A model generated the notes under the pieces. That model saw only the letters and a list, made by a program, of their open reading frames with translations. It did no database searches and was not told the origin of the DNA. From assembly GCA_030453435.1 (NCBI GenBank), contig JAKDKI010000143.1, positions 1 through 6,151 on the forward strand: a stretch of DNA of 6,151 bases. Direction: 5' to 3'. Both the position numbers and the translations under genes were made by a program. Shown piece after piece: positions 5,251-6,151 of the stretch (its first letter is position 1; the number at the start of each line of letters is the position of its first letter). This DNA is from Kocuria sp. (GTDB taxonomy: Bacteria; Actinomycetota; Actinomycetes; Actinomycetales; Micrococcaceae).

Positions 5251-6151
5251 ATGACCATCGCGCCCGAAGGCCGCAAGCTACTGCGCGTGGAACAGCGCAA
5301 CGCGTCAGTTCCGATCGAGAAGAAGCCCAACTGGCTCAAGAACACCGCCAAGATGGGCCCCCAATTCCAGGAATTGAAGTCCATGGCGCGCGGTCGCGGG
5401 CTGCACACGGTGTGCGAGGAAGCCGGTTGTCCCAATATTTACGAGTGCTGGGAAGATCGTGAGGCCACGTTCCTGATCGGCGGCGACACGTGCACCCGCC
5501 GTTGCGACTTCTGCGATATCGCCACGGGCAAGCCCGGCATGCTGGATGCTTCCGAGCCCCAGAAGGTCGCCGAATCGGTCCGCGATCTGAACCTGCGCTA
5601 CGCAACCGTCACTTCGGTGGCCCGTGATGATCTTCTGGACGGCGGTGCCTGGCTTAATGCCGAGACCATTCGCAAGATCCACGAGCTCAACCCTTCGACC
5701 GGCGTTGAGATCCTGATCCCGGATTTCAAGGGCCAACCGGATGCGGTCCAGCAGGTCATTGACGCAAAGCCGGAGGTGTTCGCGCACAATCTGGAGACCG
5801 TGCCGCGCATCTTCAAGCAGATCCGTCCGGCCTTCTCCTATGAACGTTCCCTCGATGTCCTCACGCAGGGCAAGGAGAACGGCATGATCGTGAAGTCCAA
5901 CCTGATTCTGGGCATGGGCGAAACGGACGAGGAAGTCTACGAGGCTCTGTGCGATCTGCACGATGCCGGTTGCGACATCATCACCTTGACGCAGTACCTG
6001 CGTCCCGGCCCCACGTTCCACCCCATCGACCGCTGGGTCACCCCGCAACAGTTCGTCGACATGTCCAAGCAAGCCGAGGACATCGGCTTCTTGGGCGTGA
6101 TGGCCGGTCCCATGGTGCGTTCCTCCTACCGCGCCGGCAAGCTGTGGGCGC
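5251..6151 (+). CDS. lipA: Lipoyl synthase LipA, 3' end outside the window
   Basis: Radical SAM enzyme that inserts sulfur at C6 and C8 of the protein-bound octanoyl chain, completing lipoyl assembly after LipB. 300 residues are visible and the frame is open at the right edge. Two iron-sulfur cluster motifs are intact: the auxiliary cluster ligands Cys55, Cys60 and Cys66 (CX4CX5C) and the radical SAM ligands Cys81, Cys85 and Cys88 (CX3CX2C, in CTRRCDFC). Other family signatures are [15 protein letters not shown] (121-135), [10 protein letters not shown] (216-225), QYLRPG (248-253) and RSSY (290-293), whose serine is a known ligand of the auxiliary cluster. The ATG at 5251 is supported by the adjacent GAGGAG and by the normal N-terminal length before the cysteines. 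The family is about 300-340 residues, so only a short tail is missing. Probably co-transcribed with lipB. Confidence 0.97.
   Translation, partial: MTIAPEGRKLLRVEQRNASVPIEKKPNWLKNTAKMGPQFQELKSMARGRGLHTVCEEAGCPNIYECWEDREATFLIGGDTCTRRCDFCDIATGKPGMLDASEPQKVAESVRDLNLRYATVTSVARDDLLDGGAWLNAETIRKIHELNPSTGVEILIPDFKGQPDAVQQVIDAKPEVFAHNLETVPRIFKQIRPAFSYERSLDVLTQGKENGMIVKSNLILGMGETDEEVYEALCDLHDAGCDIITLTQYLRPGPTFHPIDRWVTPQQFVDMSKQAEDIGFLGVMAGPMVRSSYRAGKLWA

Noticed and set aside
5305..6072. 255-codon minus-strand open frame opposite lipA
   Set aside because: The plus strand carries all LipA cysteine motifs and a strong ribosome binding site; the reverse frame is a shadow.
1..6151. tRNA, rRNA, CRISPR array, insertion sequence or attachment site
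   Set aside because: No regularly spaced repeats, no inverted-repeat-bounded transposase and no cloverleaf-like sequence were seen on either strand; the only long repeat is the coding duplication in sucB.

Overview
The window is GC-rich, with strong G/C preference at third codon positions, overlapping antisense shadow frames and TANNNT-type -10 elements. Its E2 protein has the architecture of the actinobacterial 'SucB' family. Together these suggest an Actinomycetota chromosome, probably Micrococcales (Micrococcaceae-like). The genus cannot be fixed from sequence alone. The order E2 gene, then lipB, then lipA matches the order I recall for this locus in Mycobacterium tuberculosis (dlaT/sucB - one gene - lipB - lipA) and Corynebacterium glutamicum (aceF/sucB - lipB - lipA).

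Layout: 1-94 is the last 30 codons of an upstream plus-strand gene, possibly lpd (E3, dihydrolipoamide dehydrogenase). 168-2018 is the E2 acyltransferase gene (sucB), with two lipoyl domains joined by unusually acidic Ser/Asp/Glu linkers. It is closed by two tandem hairpin terminators. 2142-2492 encodes a small four-helix membrane protein that looks leaderless. A hairpin at 2519-2553 separates it from a convergent minus-strand gene at 2606-4405, which encodes a membrane-anchored protein kinase-like protein whose catalytic residues are largely missing (a pseudokinase) and which has an extracytoplasmic C-terminal domain. A short divergent region with an exact DnaA-box sequence leads to lipB (4480-5181). 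lipA starts at 5251 behind a strong ribosome binding site and runs off the right edge.

The genes form a lipoic acid module. LipB transfers octanoyl from acyl carrier protein to the lipoyl-domain lysines of E2. LipA inserts two sulfurs to make lipoyl. The lipoylated E2 shuttles acyl groups within the pyruvate and/or 2-oxoglutarate dehydrogenase complexes, and E3 reoxidises it. The pseudokinase and the small membrane protein interrupt this module, and their roles are not known from sequence. I see no mobile element, CRISPR array, RNA gene or convincing new defence-type system. The most unusual items are the pseudokinase, the acidic E2 linkers, the leaderless-type starts and the DnaA box in the divergent promoter region. 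No gap between genes exceeds about 125 bases.
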